Assembly (NCBI GenBank): GCA_024641965.1
Contig: JAHECC010000024.1
Location: 1-32,293 of the forward strand
Direction of reading: 5' to 3'
Source: Rubrivivax sp.
Lineage (GTDB): Bacteria > Pseudomonadota > Gammaproteobacteria > Burkholderiales > Burkholderiaceae_C
Length of the DNA: 32,293 nt
The notes below the pieces were generated by a model that saw only the letters and a program-made list of their open reading frames with translations, was not told where the DNA came from and did no database searches. Both the position numbers and the translations under genes were made by a program. Positions within the stretch are counted from its first letter, which is position 1, and each line of letters begins with the position of its first letter. This document shows positions 1-8,938 of the stretch, piece by piece.

Positions 1-792
1 CTGGTGGTGGACGACAACGCCACCAATCGCAAGGTGCTGGCGCTGCAGTCGGCCAAGTGGGGCATGAAGACGCGCGACACCGAATCGGCGGCCGAGGCGC
101 TGCGCTGGCTGGATGACGGCGAGAAGTTCGACCTCGGAATCCTGGACATGCACATGCCCGAGATGGACGGGCTGGCGCTGGCTGGCGAGATTCACAAGCG
201 CCAGCCGAAACTGCCGCTGGTACTGTTCAGCAGCCTGGGGCGGCGCGAGGCCGGCGACACCGAAGGCCTGTTCAGCGCCTACCTGAGCAAGCCGCTGCGC
301 CAGAGCCAGCTGTTCGACACGCTGGTGGGCCTGCTGGCGCACGACGAACCTGTGCCAGTGCCTACCGAAGCCAAAGCCAAACCGAAGATGGACCCGGGCA
401 TGGCCGCGCGCCACCCGCTGCGCATCCTGCTGGCCGAGGACAACGCGGTGAACCAGAAGCTGGCGATGCGGCTGCTGCAGCAGATGGGCTACCGCGCCGA
501 CCTGGCCAGCAACGGCGCCGAAGCCGTCGAGTGCGTCGAGCGCCAGACCTACGATGTCGTGCTGATGGACGTGCAGATGCCCGAGATGGACGGGCTGGAA
601 GCCACGCGCCGCATCACCGCCACCTGGCCGGTGGGCAAGCGTCCGCGCATCGTGGCGATGACCGCCAATGCGATGCAGGGCGACCGCGAGGCCTGCCTGA
701 CCGCCGGCATGGACGACTACATCACCAAACCGATCCGCGTGGACGCGCTGGTGGAAGCATTGAACAATGTGAGCTCACGCAAGGACACCTGA
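1..792 (+). CDS. Hybrid sensor histidine kinase, C-terminal part (two receiver domains); 5' end lies outside the window
   Basis: Frame is open from the window edge. Two REC domains: LVVDDNATNRKVL...LDMHMPEMDG...LSKPL and ILLAEDNAVNQKLAMRLLQQMGY...VLMDVQMPEMDG...ITKPI. Followed directly by an Hpt gene. Confidence 0.85.
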   Translation: MVVDDNATNRKVLALQSAKWGMKTRDTESAAEALRWLDDGEKFDLGILDMHMPEMDGLALAGEIHKRQPKLPLVLFSSLGRREAGDTEGLFSAYLSKPLRQSQLFDTLVGLLAHDEPVPVPTEAKAKPKMDPGMAARHPLRILLAEDNAVNQKLAMRLLQQMGYRADLASNGAEAVECVERQTYDVVLMDVQMPEMDGLEATRRITATWPVGKRPRIVAMTANAMQGDREACLTAGMDDYITKPIRVDALVEALNNVSSRKDT

Positions 793-793
793 C

Positions 794-1129
794 ATGCCGC
801 AACCGACCATCGACCCCGCCACCTTCGCCGAACTGCAGGCCACCGCCGGCGACGAGTTCGTCGCCGAGCTGGTCGGCACCTTTCTCGACGAAGCGCCGCA
901 GATGCTGGCCGATTTGCGCGCGGCGCAGGCGGAGAGTTCGGCCGAACGCTTCCGCCGTGCCGCGCATTCGATCAAGTCCAATGCCAACACCTTCGGCGCG
1001 CTGCAGCTGGGCGAAATGGCGCGCAAGCTGGAGCTGGGCGGGTTGATTGCCGAAGCCGAGCCGCTGGACGCGCTCGACGCCGAATATGCGCGCGCGGCCG
1101 CGGCGCTGAAGGAGCTCTCGGGTGGCTGA
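794..1129 (+). CDS. Hpt domain phosphotransfer protein
   Basis: Hpt motif RRAAHSIKSNANTFGA, small single-domain protein between REC-containing genes. Confidence 0.88.
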   Translation: MPQPTIDPATFAELQATAGDEFVAELVGTFLDEAPQMLADLRAAQAESSAERFRRAAHSIKSNANTFGALQLGEMARKLELGGLIAEAEPLDALDAEYARAAAALKELSGG

Positions 1130-2171
1130 TCGAGGGTCTCGCCTGCTCGTCGCCGACGACAACAAGGTCAACCGGCTGCTGCTGTCGCGCAGCCTGGAGG
1201 TGCTGGGCCACCGCGTGGCCAGCGCCGAGAACGGCCGCGTCGCACTGGAGATGCTGCGCGCCGAGCATTTCGACCTGCTGCTGCTGGACATGGAAATGCC
1301 CGAGCTGGACGGCTTCCAGGTGCTGGAACAACTGGTGGCCGACAAGCACCTGCACGATCTGCCGGTCATCGTCACCAGCTCGCTCGAAGGCGTGGCGCAT
1401 GTGGCGCGCTGCATCGAGCTGGGCGCCGACGACTACCTGCCCAAGCCGGTGAACCCGGTGCTGCTGAAGGCGCGCATCAACTCCAGCCTGGAGAAGAAGC
1501 GCCTGCGCGACCAGCAGAAGGAACTGGTCAAGCGCTTCGCCACCAGCGAGGTGGCGCAGGACATGCAGCAATCGGGCTTTGCGCTGGGCGGCAAGCGCGT
1601 CACCGGCACGGTGATGTTCAGCGACATCCGCGGCTTCACCTCGATGGTGGAAGCGCAGACGCCGGAAGAGACGATCGAGCTGCTGAACACCTACTACACG
1701 CTGATGTTCGACGCCATCAGCGGGCGCGGCGGCGTCGTCAACCAGATGGTCGGAGACGGGCTGATGGCGATCTTCGGCGCACCGAAGGCGCTGGACGACA
1801 ACTGCGGCAGCGCGGTGCAGGCGGCGCTGGACATGATCGAGCTGATCGAGCTGTTCAACCTGGAGCGCGTGGCGGCGAAGAAGGCGCCGGTGCACATCGG
1901 CATCGGCATCGCCACCGGCGACATGATCGCCGGCTACACCGGCACGCAGCAGCGTGCCACCTACACCTGCATCGGCGATGCGGTGAACATCGCCGCGCGC
2001 ATGGAAGCGCACACCAAGGTGGCCGTGCGGCCGATATTGATCGACGGCGACACGCGCGCCGAACTGGGCGAGCGTTTCGCGCTGGAGCCGCTGGGCGAGG
2101 TGCTGTTCAAGGGCAAGGCGGCGGCGGTGCAGGTGTTCGCGGTGAACAAGCCCATGCCGCAGACCGATTGA
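1122..2171 (+). CDS. Response regulator with REC domain and class III adenylate/guanylate cyclase domain
   Basis: REC: LLVADDNKVNRLLLSRSLEVLGH...LLLDMEMPELDG...LPKPV. Cyclase: VMFSDIRGFTSMVE...NQMVGDGLMAIFGAP...CIGDAVNIAARMEA. Overlaps the Hpt gene by 8 nt. Confidence 0.92.
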   Translation: MADRGSRLLVADDNKVNRLLLSRSLEVLGHRVASAENGRVALEMLRAEHFDLLLLDMEMPELDGFQVLEQLVADKHLHDLPVIVTSSLEGVAHVARCIELGADDYLPKPVNPVLLKARINSSLEKKRLRDQQKELVKRFATSEVAQDMQQSGFALGGKRVTGTVMFSDIRGFTSMVEAQTPEETIELLNTYYTLMFDAISGRGGVVNQMVGDGLMAIFGAPKALDDNCGSAVQAALDMIELIELFNLERVAAKKAPVHIGIGIATGDMIAGYTGTQQRATYTCIGDAVNIAARMEAHTKVAVRPILIDGDTRAELGERFALEPLGEVLFKGKAAAVQVFAVNKPMPQTD

Positions 2172-2238
2172 AAGACGCCGCGACGCTGTGATAGCGTTCC
2201 GGCCGAAGATCGATACCCTCGTCAAGAAGGAGCCGACC

Positions 2239-2946
2239 ATGTCGAAGGACCGCCCCCTCCTGGGCAACGACGGCCGGCCGCTGCCACTGTTGCCGCCCGA
2301 ACGCGACGCGCGTGTCTGGGCCCGCCTGGTACGGGTGATGTTCTACACACCGGGCTTCCTGGCGCTGCTGCTGCTGAAGGTGGGCGAGCCCTCGGGTTTC
2401 GGCATCAGCGTGGAACTGTTCATGCTCGCCAGTGCCACCTCGATCGTCGGCGGGCTGTTCATCGGCGCGCAGTCGAACGGGCCGGGTGCCGACCATGCCT
2501 CGCGCATCGGCACCTGGAGCGGCGCGCTGGTGCTGGAGCTGCTGTGCGTGGTGCCGCTGCTGTGCGCGGTGCCGACGCTGTTCCATGAGCTGGCCACGAG
2601 CAAGCTGCTGCACTCCGTGGCGCCAGGCGCGGTGCCGGTCGCGCTGGGCGCGTCGCAGCTGATTCCAGCGGTGGCGATCCTGCCCTTCATGCTGTACCAG
2701 CTGGCCGGCTTCGGCACGCTGCACTTCGTAGTCTCGAACACGATGAACTGGGCCATCAACCTCGGCATCGTGGCGCTGATCCTGGCTTCGTACATCGCCA
2801 ACCGCATGGCCAACTACGATGTCGAGAAAGCCCTCGTCGGCCTGCTCGTGATCGGCATGGTGGCCACCGTGTTCCATGGCGTGCTCAAGCTGCGCCGGCT
2901 GCAGGCGTTGTACGACGAGCACCTGCCGGCGAAGGAGGCGAAATGA
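2239..2946 (+). CDS. Multi-pass membrane protein of unknown function
   Basis: ATG at 2239 preceded by AAGGAG; several hydrophobic segments (FLALLLLKV, ALVLELLCVVPLLCAV, LGIVALILASYI, LVGLLVIGMVATVF). Confidence 0.7.
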   Translation: MSKDRPLLGNDGRPLPLLPPERDARVWARLVRVMFYTPGFLALLLLKVGEPSGFGISVELFMLASATSIVGGLFIGAQSNGPGADHASRIGTWSGALVLELLCVVPLLCAVPTLFHELATSKLLHSVAPGAVPVALGASQLIPAVAILPFMLYQLAGFGTLHFVVSNTMNWAINLGIVALILASYIANRMANYDVEKALVGLLVIGMVATVFHGVLKLRRLQALYDEHLPAKEAK

Positions 2947-2962
2947 CCCAACGGGCGGGCCG

Positions 2963-3961
2963 TCAGAAATCTTCGGTATCGATCTCGGCCTGCGTGTCTT
3001 CGTTGTAGCGCGTGCCGATGACCTTGCTGCGCTGGAACAGCGCACTGGCGGCGGCCACCGTCTCGGCCGATAGCGTCACCGCATCGGCGCCGAGGTTATC
3101 TTCCAGATGCGCAAGACTCGTGGTACCCGGCAAGGCGATGACATGCTCGCCCTGCGCCAGTACCCAGGCCAGCGCCAGCTGCGCCATGCTGCAACCGCTG
3201 GCAGCGGCAAGCGTCTCGAACCCGTCCAGCAGCTTCAGGTTCTCCTCGTAGTTCTCGGCCTGGAAGCGCGGCATGCCGCGGCGCAGGTCCTTGGCGTGCA
3301 GCGCGGACACGTCGCGCAGCTTGCCCGTGAGGTAGCCGCGCGCGGTGGGGCTGAAGGCCACCAGCGAGGCGCCGATGTCGCGGCAGGCCTGCAGCACGCC
3401 GATCTCGACGTTGCGGCTCCACAGCGAATACTCAGACTGCACGGCCGCGATCGGGTGCACCGCGTGCGCAGCGCGCAGCGTTTCGGCCGACACCTCGGAC
3501 AGACCGAGCGTTCCGACCTTGCCGGCGCGTACCAGTTCGGCCATCGCGCCGACGCTGTCCTCGATGGGCACCTTCTTGTCCCAGCGGTGCAGGTAGTACA
3601 GGTCGATGTGGTCGGTGCGCAGGCGCTTCAGGCTGTCCTCGCAGTTGCGGCGGATGGCCTCGGGCCGGCCGTCGATGACCCGCTTGATGCCGTCTTCGGT
3701 CTGCACGCCGGCCATGCCGCCCTTGGTGGCCAGCCGGAAGCGCGCGCGGTGCGGCTTGAGCACCTTGCCGAGCAGGCTCTCGTTGGTACCGAAGCCGTAG
3801 AGCGCGGCGGTGTCGAACATCGTCACGCCCAGGTCGAGCGCGCGCAGCAGCAGCCGCTCGCTGTGTTCGGGCGATGGCGGCACGCCATAGGCATGGCTCA
3901 GGCTCATGCAGCCCAGGCTGATGGCCGAGACGTCGAAGGGGCCGATGGTTCGTTTTTGCAT
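2963..3961 (-). CDS. Aldo/keto reductase
   Basis: MQKRTIGPFDVSAISLGCMSLSHAYG...FDTAALYGFGTNESLLGK...DHIDLYYLHRWD...GLSEVSAETLRAAHAVHPIAAVQSEYSLW; classic AKR motifs. Confidence 0.93.
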   Translation of the reverse strand: MQKRTIGPFDVSAISLGCMSLSHAYGVPPSPEHSERLLLRALDLGVTMFDTAALYGFGTNESLLGKVLKPHRARFRLATKGGMAGVQTEDGIKRVIDGRPEAIRRNCEDSLKRLRTDHIDLYYLHRWDKKVPIEDSVGAMAELVRAGKVGTLGLSEVSAETLRAAHAVHPIAAVQSEYSLWSRNVEIGVLQACRDIGASLVAFSPTARGYLTGKLRDVSALHAKDLRRGMPRFQAENYEENLKLLDGFETLAAASGCSMAQLALAWVLAQGEHVIALPGTTSLAHLEDNLGADAVTLSAETVAAASALFQRSKVIGTRYNEDTQAEIDTEDF

Positions 3962-3983
3962 GACTCGAATAGGTGGGTTGGGA

Positions 3984-5081
3984 TCAGGCAGCGCCGTTGC
4001 GCTGCAACTGCGGCGCGGGAGGGCGCAGTTCACCGCGCACGTGCGGCAACCAATCGGGGTTTTCTTGCACGTAGGCGATCAGGCGCTCACGCACATGGCA
4101 GCGCAGGTCCCACGCGATGCTGGCGTCGGGCGCACTCATCAGGGCACGCAACTCGAGTGTTTGCTCGTCGGCCTTGGTCACCTGCAGGTTCCAGACCTTC
4201 TTGTCCCAAAGCGGCGTGGCCTCGAGTATGCACTTCAATTCGTTGCGTACGCTTTCCACGGGGGTGCGGTAGTCGACGTGCACGAACACCGTGCCAAGGA
4301 TGTCGGCGGTGCGCCGCGTCCAGTTCTGGAACGGGTTTTCAATGAAATAGCTGAGCGGCACGACCAGTCGGCGCCGGTCCCAGATGCACACCACCACGAA
4401 GGTGTTGCGGATCTCCTCGATGCGGCCCCATTCGCCCTCGACGATGACCACGTCGTCGATGCGGATCGGCTGGGTCAGCGCCAGCTGCAGACCGGCCAGC
4501 ATGTTGCCGATCGACGGACGCGCCGCCAGGCCGACGACGATGCCCGCCAGGCCGGCCGAGGCCAGCAGGCTGGCGCCGACGTTTTCGATGCCGGGGATCT
4601 GCATCAGCATCAGCGCGCCGGCCACGGTGGAGATGAGCAGCGTGGCGGTGCGCTTGAGCACCTGCGTCTGCGTCTGAATCTGGCGCGCGCGCAGGTTGTC
4701 GTCGACATCGACGCGGTAGCGCGAGGTGATCCACTCAGCCAGCGCGCGCAGCACCGCGATGATGAACCAGGCACCGGCGGCAATGAAGGCGATCGACATC
4801 AAGCGCTGGGACAAACCGGGCAGCTTGAGCTGCAGGTCCAGCGACGGCCACGTCACGGCCAGCAGCATCAACGGCACCAGCAGCCGCGCCGGCGCGCGCG
4901 TGTGTTGCACCACCATGCCGTCGAGCTCGTTGCGGGTGCGCGCCGTGACCCGTTTGGCGACCGCATAGATGATCGCGTGCAGCAGCAGCCCGGCCGCGCC
5001 CAGCGCCGCCAATTCGGTGATCGACACCAGCCACGGTGTCAGCCACTCGACTGCCGAGCGTGCCAAGCCTTGCTCCATCAT
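3984..5081 (-). CDS. MscS-family mechanosensitive ion channel
   Basis: N-terminal TM helices followed by AGLAGIVVGLAARPSIGNMLAGLQLALTQPIRIDDVVIVEGEWGRIEEIRNTFVVVCIWDRRRLVVPLSYF, characteristic of MscS pore/beta domain. Confidence 0.9.
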   Translation of the reverse strand: MMEQGLARSAVEWLTPWLVSITELAALGAAGLLLHAIIYAVAKRVTARTRNELDGMVVQHTRAPARLLVPLMLLAVTWPSLDLQLKLPGLSQRLMSIAFIAAGAWFIIAVLRALAEWITSRYRVDVDDNLRARQIQTQTQVLKRTATLLISTVAGALMLMQIPGIENVGASLLASAGLAGIVVGLAARPSIGNMLAGLQLALTQPIRIDDVVIVEGEWGRIEEIRNTFVVVCIWDRRRLVVPLSYFIENPFQNWTRRTADILGTVFVHVDYRTPVESVRNELKCILEATPLWDKKVWNLQVTKADEQTLELRALMSAPDASIAWDLRCHVRERLIAYVQENPDWLPHVRGELRPPAPQLQRNGAA

Positions 5082-5200
5082 GGGCAGAGTTTAAGGCGCT
5101 TGCCAATCGGTATAGTTCGGCCGGGCCATCGCGGCACAGCGAATGCCTCGAACTCGCCTTTCTCGCACCCCAACCCACCTATCCCTCGAGAGGAGACCCC

Positions 5201-5854
5201 ATGCGTCGATTTCCCCTTTTGCTGAGCCTTGTCGCCAGTGCCGCCCTGCTGTCCGCCTGCGCCTCCATGGACGACAAGAGCAACCCGATGAGCTTCTTCG
5301 TCACCAGTACCAACATGGGCAAGGGTGCCGACCTGGGCGGGCTTGAAGGTGCCGACAAGCACTGTGCCGCGTTGGCCAAGAGCGTGGGCGCCGGCAGCGG
5401 CACCTGGCGCGCCTATCTAAGCACCACCGGATCCGGCTCGGTGAATGCGCGCGACCGCATCGGCAATGGGCCCTGGGTCAATGCCAAGGGCCTGACCGTG
5501 GCCAGCAACGTCGAGGAGCTGCACGGAAACAACCGCCTCGCCAAGGTGACCGCGCTGACCGAGAAGGGTGAGGAGGTCAAGGGCCGCGGCGACACGCCGA
5601 ACCAGCACGACATCCTCACCGGCTCGGCGCCGGACGGCAAGGCAGTGCCCGGCGACAAGGACACCACCTGCGGCAATTGGACGAAGAGCGGCGCCGGCTC
5701 GGCCATCGTCGGCCATAGCGACCGTACGGGCCTGGACGAAAGCGCACCAGCGAAGTCGTGGAACTCGTCGCACGCCACGCGCGGCTGCGACATCGCCTCG
5801 CTGAACGCCACCGGCGGCAACGGCTACTTCTACTGCTTCGCCGCCAAGCGCTGA
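5201..5854 (+). CDS. Secreted/lipoprotein-like protein of unknown function, lectin/endostatin-like family
   Basis: RBS GAGGAG upstream of ATG 5201; signal peptide with lipobox-like LLSACAS; conserved-looking GADLGGLEGADKHCAALAKSVGAGSGTWRAYLSTTG. Family assignment from memory only. Confidence 0.65.
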   Translation: MRRFPLLLSLVASAALLSACASMDDKSNPMSFFVTSTNMGKGADLGGLEGADKHCAALAKSVGAGSGTWRAYLSTTGSGSVNARDRIGNGPWVNAKGLTVASNVEELHGNNRLAKVTALTEKGEEVKGRGDTPNQHDILTGSAPDGKAVPGDKDTTCGNWTKSGAGSAIVGHSDRTGLDESAPAKSWNSSHATRGCDIASLNATGGNGYFYCFAAKR

Positions 5855-5905
5855 AGCCGGGCGCGCGGCGCGGCCCGCGGGTCGCGCTGCGCGTCGATCG
5901 GTGCG

Positions 5906-6934
5906 CTACTTCTTGGCGTACTTCTCGATCAGGGTCTCGGCTTCGGCCGCAAGCTTCTGCCCATCCAGGCCCTTGGCCGCCACTTCCTTGTACCAGATGG
6001 CGCGCGTGCCGTTGGCGATGCGCTTCCAGCGCGCGGTTTCTTCCGGGCTCAGCGTGATGATGTTGTTGCCGGCCTTCTGCGCAATCGCCAGGCCGGCCTT
6101 GTCGCCTTCGTCCATCGCGCGGCCGAACATCGCCGCGGCAACCATGCCGCTGTTGGCGTCGATGACCTTCTTCAGATCGGCAGGCAGCTTGTCGTAGGCG
6201 CCCTTGTTCATCGCCACCGCGAAGGTCTGCGTGTACAGGCCCTTGCCGCCGGAAAAGCCGGTGGAATTCTTGGCGATCTGCTGCACCTTCAATGCCGGCA
6301 CCACTTCCCACGGAATGGTGGTGGCCGAGATCACGCCTTTCGACAGCGCTTCGCCCACGGCCGGCACCGGCATGCCCACCGGCACCGCGCCAAGCTGTTC
6401 GAGCATGATGTTGATGACACGCGAGCCACCACGCACCTTCATGCCTTGCAGGTCTTCGAGCTTGGCGATCGGCGTCAGGCTGTGGAACAGGCCCGGGCCA
6501 TGCACATGCACGGCGATCAGTTTGACGTCCTTGAACTCGTCCATGGCGAACTTCTGCACGTACTCCTGGAATGCGAGCGAAGCCGGTTCGGCCAAGCCGC
6601 TGCTGAACGGCAGTTCGAAGGCCTCGGTCTTCGGGAAGCGCCCCGGCGTATAACCCAGCACCGTCCAGACGATGTCGACCACGCCGTCCTTGGCCTGGTC
6701 GAACAGTTCGGGTGGCTTGCCGCCAAGCTGCATGGTGTTGAACTGCTGCACCTTGATCCTGCCGCCGCTTTCCTTCTCGACCTTCGCCGCCCAGGGCTTG
6801 ATGGCCTTGTCCGGAATCGTCGCCTGCGGCGGCAGCATCTGGTGGAAGCGCAGCGTCACGTCGGCGGCCTGAGCCACCTGCACGGCACCGAAGAGCGCGA
6901 AGGCGCCGAGTACGGACTTGATGATCGATCTCAT
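5906..6934 (-). CDS. TRAP transporter substrate-binding protein (DctP-type), copy 1
   Basis: Signal peptide MRSIIKSVLGAFALFGAVQVAQA; ADVTLRFHQMLPPQATIPDKAIKPWAAKVEKESGGRIKVQQF...GMKVRGGSRVINIMLEQLG; adjacent to DctM/DctQ genes. Upstream starts at 6961 or 6979 are possible. Confidence 0.9.
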   Translation of the reverse strand: MRSIIKSVLGAFALFGAVQVAQAADVTLRFHQMLPPQATIPDKAIKPWAAKVEKESGGRIKVQQFNTMQLGGKPPELFDQAKDGVVDIVWTVLGYTPGRFPKTEAFELPFSSGLAEPASLAFQEYVQKFAMDEFKDVKLIAVHVHGPGLFHSLTPIAKLEDLQGMKVRGGSRVINIMLEQLGAVPVGMPVPAVGEALSKGVISATTIPWEVVPALKVQQIAKNSTGFSGGKGLYTQTFAVAMNKGAYDKLPADLKKVIDANSGMVAAAMFGRAMDEGDKAGLAIAQKAGNNIITLSPEETARWKRIANGTRAIWYKEVAAKGLDGQKLAAEAETLIEKYAKK

Positions 6935-6972
6935 GGCTTGTTTCCTTGTGGTTTGATTCATTTGAAACACCT

Positions 6973-8289
6973 CTACCAACGCAACACGAACAGCGTGATC
7001 GCCGGGAACAGCACCAGCAGCACTACGCGTGCCAGGTCGCTGGCGACAAATGGCATGACGCCCTTGTAGGTCTCTGCGATGGCGATGTCCGGCGCCATCG
7101 ACTTGATGACGAACAGATTCATGCCCACCGGCGGCGTGATCAGCCCGACCTCGACCACGATCAGCACCAGGATGCCGAACCAGATGGCGGTGTGCTCGGG
7201 GCTAAGGCCGAAGTCCAGGCCCGAGATCATCGGGAAGAAGATCGGGATGGTCAACAGGATCATCGACAGCGAATCCATGACACAGCCGAAGATCAGATAG
7301 AAGATCAGGATCGCCCACAACACCGCATAGGGGCTCAGTCCCTGCTCGCCGACCCAGCCGGCCAGTTCCTGCGGCAACTGCGACAGCGCGAGGAAGGTGT
7401 TGTAGGCGGCGGCGCCGAGCACGATCAGGAACACCATCGCCGTGCCGCTGGCAGTGGATTCGAAAGCGCCGAGCAGCTTCTCGCGCGACAGGCCACCACG
7501 CCACCAGGCCAGCACGCCGGTGGCCACGGCGCCGACGGCCGCGCCTTCGGTGGGCGTGAAGATGCCGGTGTAGATGCCGCCGATCACCACCACGAAGATC
7601 AGCAGTACCGGCCACACCGCCAGCAGCGCCGTGATGCGCTCGCTCCACGGCATAGGCTCGAGCCGGCCGGCCAGCGAGGGCTTCAGCCGCACGACGATGG
7701 CGATGACGAGCATGTAGCCCAGCGCCGCCAGGATGCCGGGCACGAAGGCCGCGGCGAACATCTTGGCGATGTTCTGCTCGGCCAGGATGGCGTAGATGAC
7801 GAGCACGATCGACGGCGGGATGAGGATACCCAGCGTGCCGCCGGCGGCCAATGCGCCGGTGGCCAGGCTGCCGGCATAGCCGGCGCGGCGCAGCTCGGGC
7901 AGCGCCACCTGTCCCATCGTCGCCGCAGTGGCCAGCGAGCTGCCGCAGATCGAGCCGAAGCCGGCGCAGGCACCCACCGCCGCCATCGCCACACCACCTT
8001 TGCGATGGCCGAGAAAGGCCTCGGCCGCCTTGAACAGCGCGCGCGACATGCCGCCCAGCGTGGCCAGCTGCCCCATCAACAGGAACAGCGGCACGATCGA
8101 CAACGAATGGGTCGAGAAGGTGCTGTAGCTCAGCGTCTTCATCTGGTTGAGCAGCGGCGCGGCGCTGCCATACACCTGCCACGAGCCGAGCAGCCCCAGC
8201 GTGAGCATCGCCACACCGATGGGCACACGCAGGAAGATCAGCGCCAACAGCACCGGAAAGGACCATGCGGCAAGCCAGAGCGGGTCCAT
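6973..8289 (-). CDS. dctM: TRAP transporter large permease (DctM)
   Basis: 438 aa polytopic protein; RVPIGVAMLTLGLLGSW..., ICGSSLATAATMGQVALPELRRAGY, GTLGILIPPSIVLVIYAILAEQNIAKMFAAAFVPG, typical of DctM. Confidence 0.94.
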   Translation of the reverse strand: MDPLWLAAWSFPVLLALIFLRVPIGVAMLTLGLLGSWQVYGSAAPLLNQMKTLSYSTFSTHSLSIVPLFLLMGQLATLGGMSRALFKAAEAFLGHRKGGVAMAAVGACAGFGSICGSSLATAATMGQVALPELRRAGYAGSLATGALAAGGTLGILIPPSIVLVIYAILAEQNIAKMFAAAFVPGILAALGYMLVIAIVVRLKPSLAGRLEPMPWSERITALLAVWPVLLIFVVVIGGIYTGIFTPTEGAAVGAVATGVLAWWRGGLSREKLLGAFESTASGTAMVFLIVLGAAAYNTFLALSQLPQELAGWVGEQGLSPYAVLWAILIFYLIFGCVMDSLSMILLTIPIFFPMISGLDFGLSPEHTAIWFGILVLIVVEVGLITPPVGMNLFVIKSMAPDIAIAETYKGVMPFVASDLARVVLLVLFPAITLFVLRW

Positions 8290-8323
8290 GTCAGTGGCTC
8301 CCGGCCGACAGCAGGCATTGACG

Positions 8324-8362
8324 AACCCCCTTGGGGAGCAGCGAACGCAGTGAGCGTGGGGA
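8324..8362. repeat. Possible small dispersed intergenic repeat / hairpin inside the TRAP operon
   Basis: AACCCCCTTGGGGAGCAGCGAACGCAGTGAGCGTGGGGAC in the 78-bp gap between dctQ and dctM; CCCC/GGGG complementary ends. Confidence 0.4.
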
Positions 8363-8367
8363 CATCA

Positions 8368-8886
8368 TCAATGAGAACCCTCGGACAGCACGAAACCTTC
8401 GGGCGCACTGGCAAGGCCCAGCGTTTCGAGCAGCCGCCATGCATAGGCGATGCAGCCGATGACCGCCGGCAGCATCGATGCCGCATAACCCCACCACACG
8501 GGCATCTGCAGGATGAAGCTGACCTCGCCGTTGTCGCGGTAGTCGAGCATGGCCACGCCCATGCGCCACACCAGCAGCAGCCACACGAGCAGCATCAACG
8601 CATCGGCCACGACTTCGAGGCGACGCCGCATCGGCTTGGAGAAGCTCTTCCAGAACAGGTCCACCGACGCGTGGCCACGCTTCAGATGGCACCAAGGCAG
8701 GAAACAGAACACCGCGAGCGCGGTGCCGGCCTCGACCAGCTCGAAGTCACCCGGCACCGGGCCCAGCCCGGCGAAGGCAAATGCACGTCCGGCAATGCTG
8801 ATGACACTGATCAACGCCAGTGCAGCCAGCACAAAGGCGCCGAACCAAGCCATCAGCCGGCTCAGACTGTAGATGATGTTGTTCAT
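8368..8886 (-). CDS. dctQ: TRAP transporter small permease (DctQ)
   Basis: MNNIIYSLSRLMAWFGAFVLAALALISVISIAGRAF...DFELVEAGTALAVFCFLPWCHLKRGHASVDLF; four TM helices; adjacent to dctM. Confidence 0.9.
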   Translation of the reverse strand: MNNIIYSLSRLMAWFGAFVLAALALISVISIAGRAFAFAGLGPVPGDFELVEAGTALAVFCFLPWCHLKRGHASVDLFWKSFSKPMRRRLEVVADALMLLVWLLLVWRMGVAMLDYRDNGEVSFILQMPVWWGYAASMLPAVIGCIAYAWRLLETLGLASAPEGFVLSEGSH

Positions 8887-8938
8887 GAGGGACCTGAGCG
8901 CGGCGTGGCCGAAATCGTGCCACGCCTGCGGAGTCGAT

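Noticed and set aside
972-2267. 431-aa minus-strand ORF opposite the REC-cyclase gene
   Set aside because: Mirror frame of a strongly supported coding region; Arg/His-rich with no family resemblance.
5095-5130. Possible promoter TTGCCA...TATAGT upstream of the lipoprotein gene
   Set aside because: Spacing between the two hexamers is only about 5 bp, so it is not a valid sigma70 arrangement.
5855-5905. GC-rich inverted sequence between convergent genes as a terminator
   Set aside because: Complementarity is only partial and there is no T-tract; could not be supported by eye.
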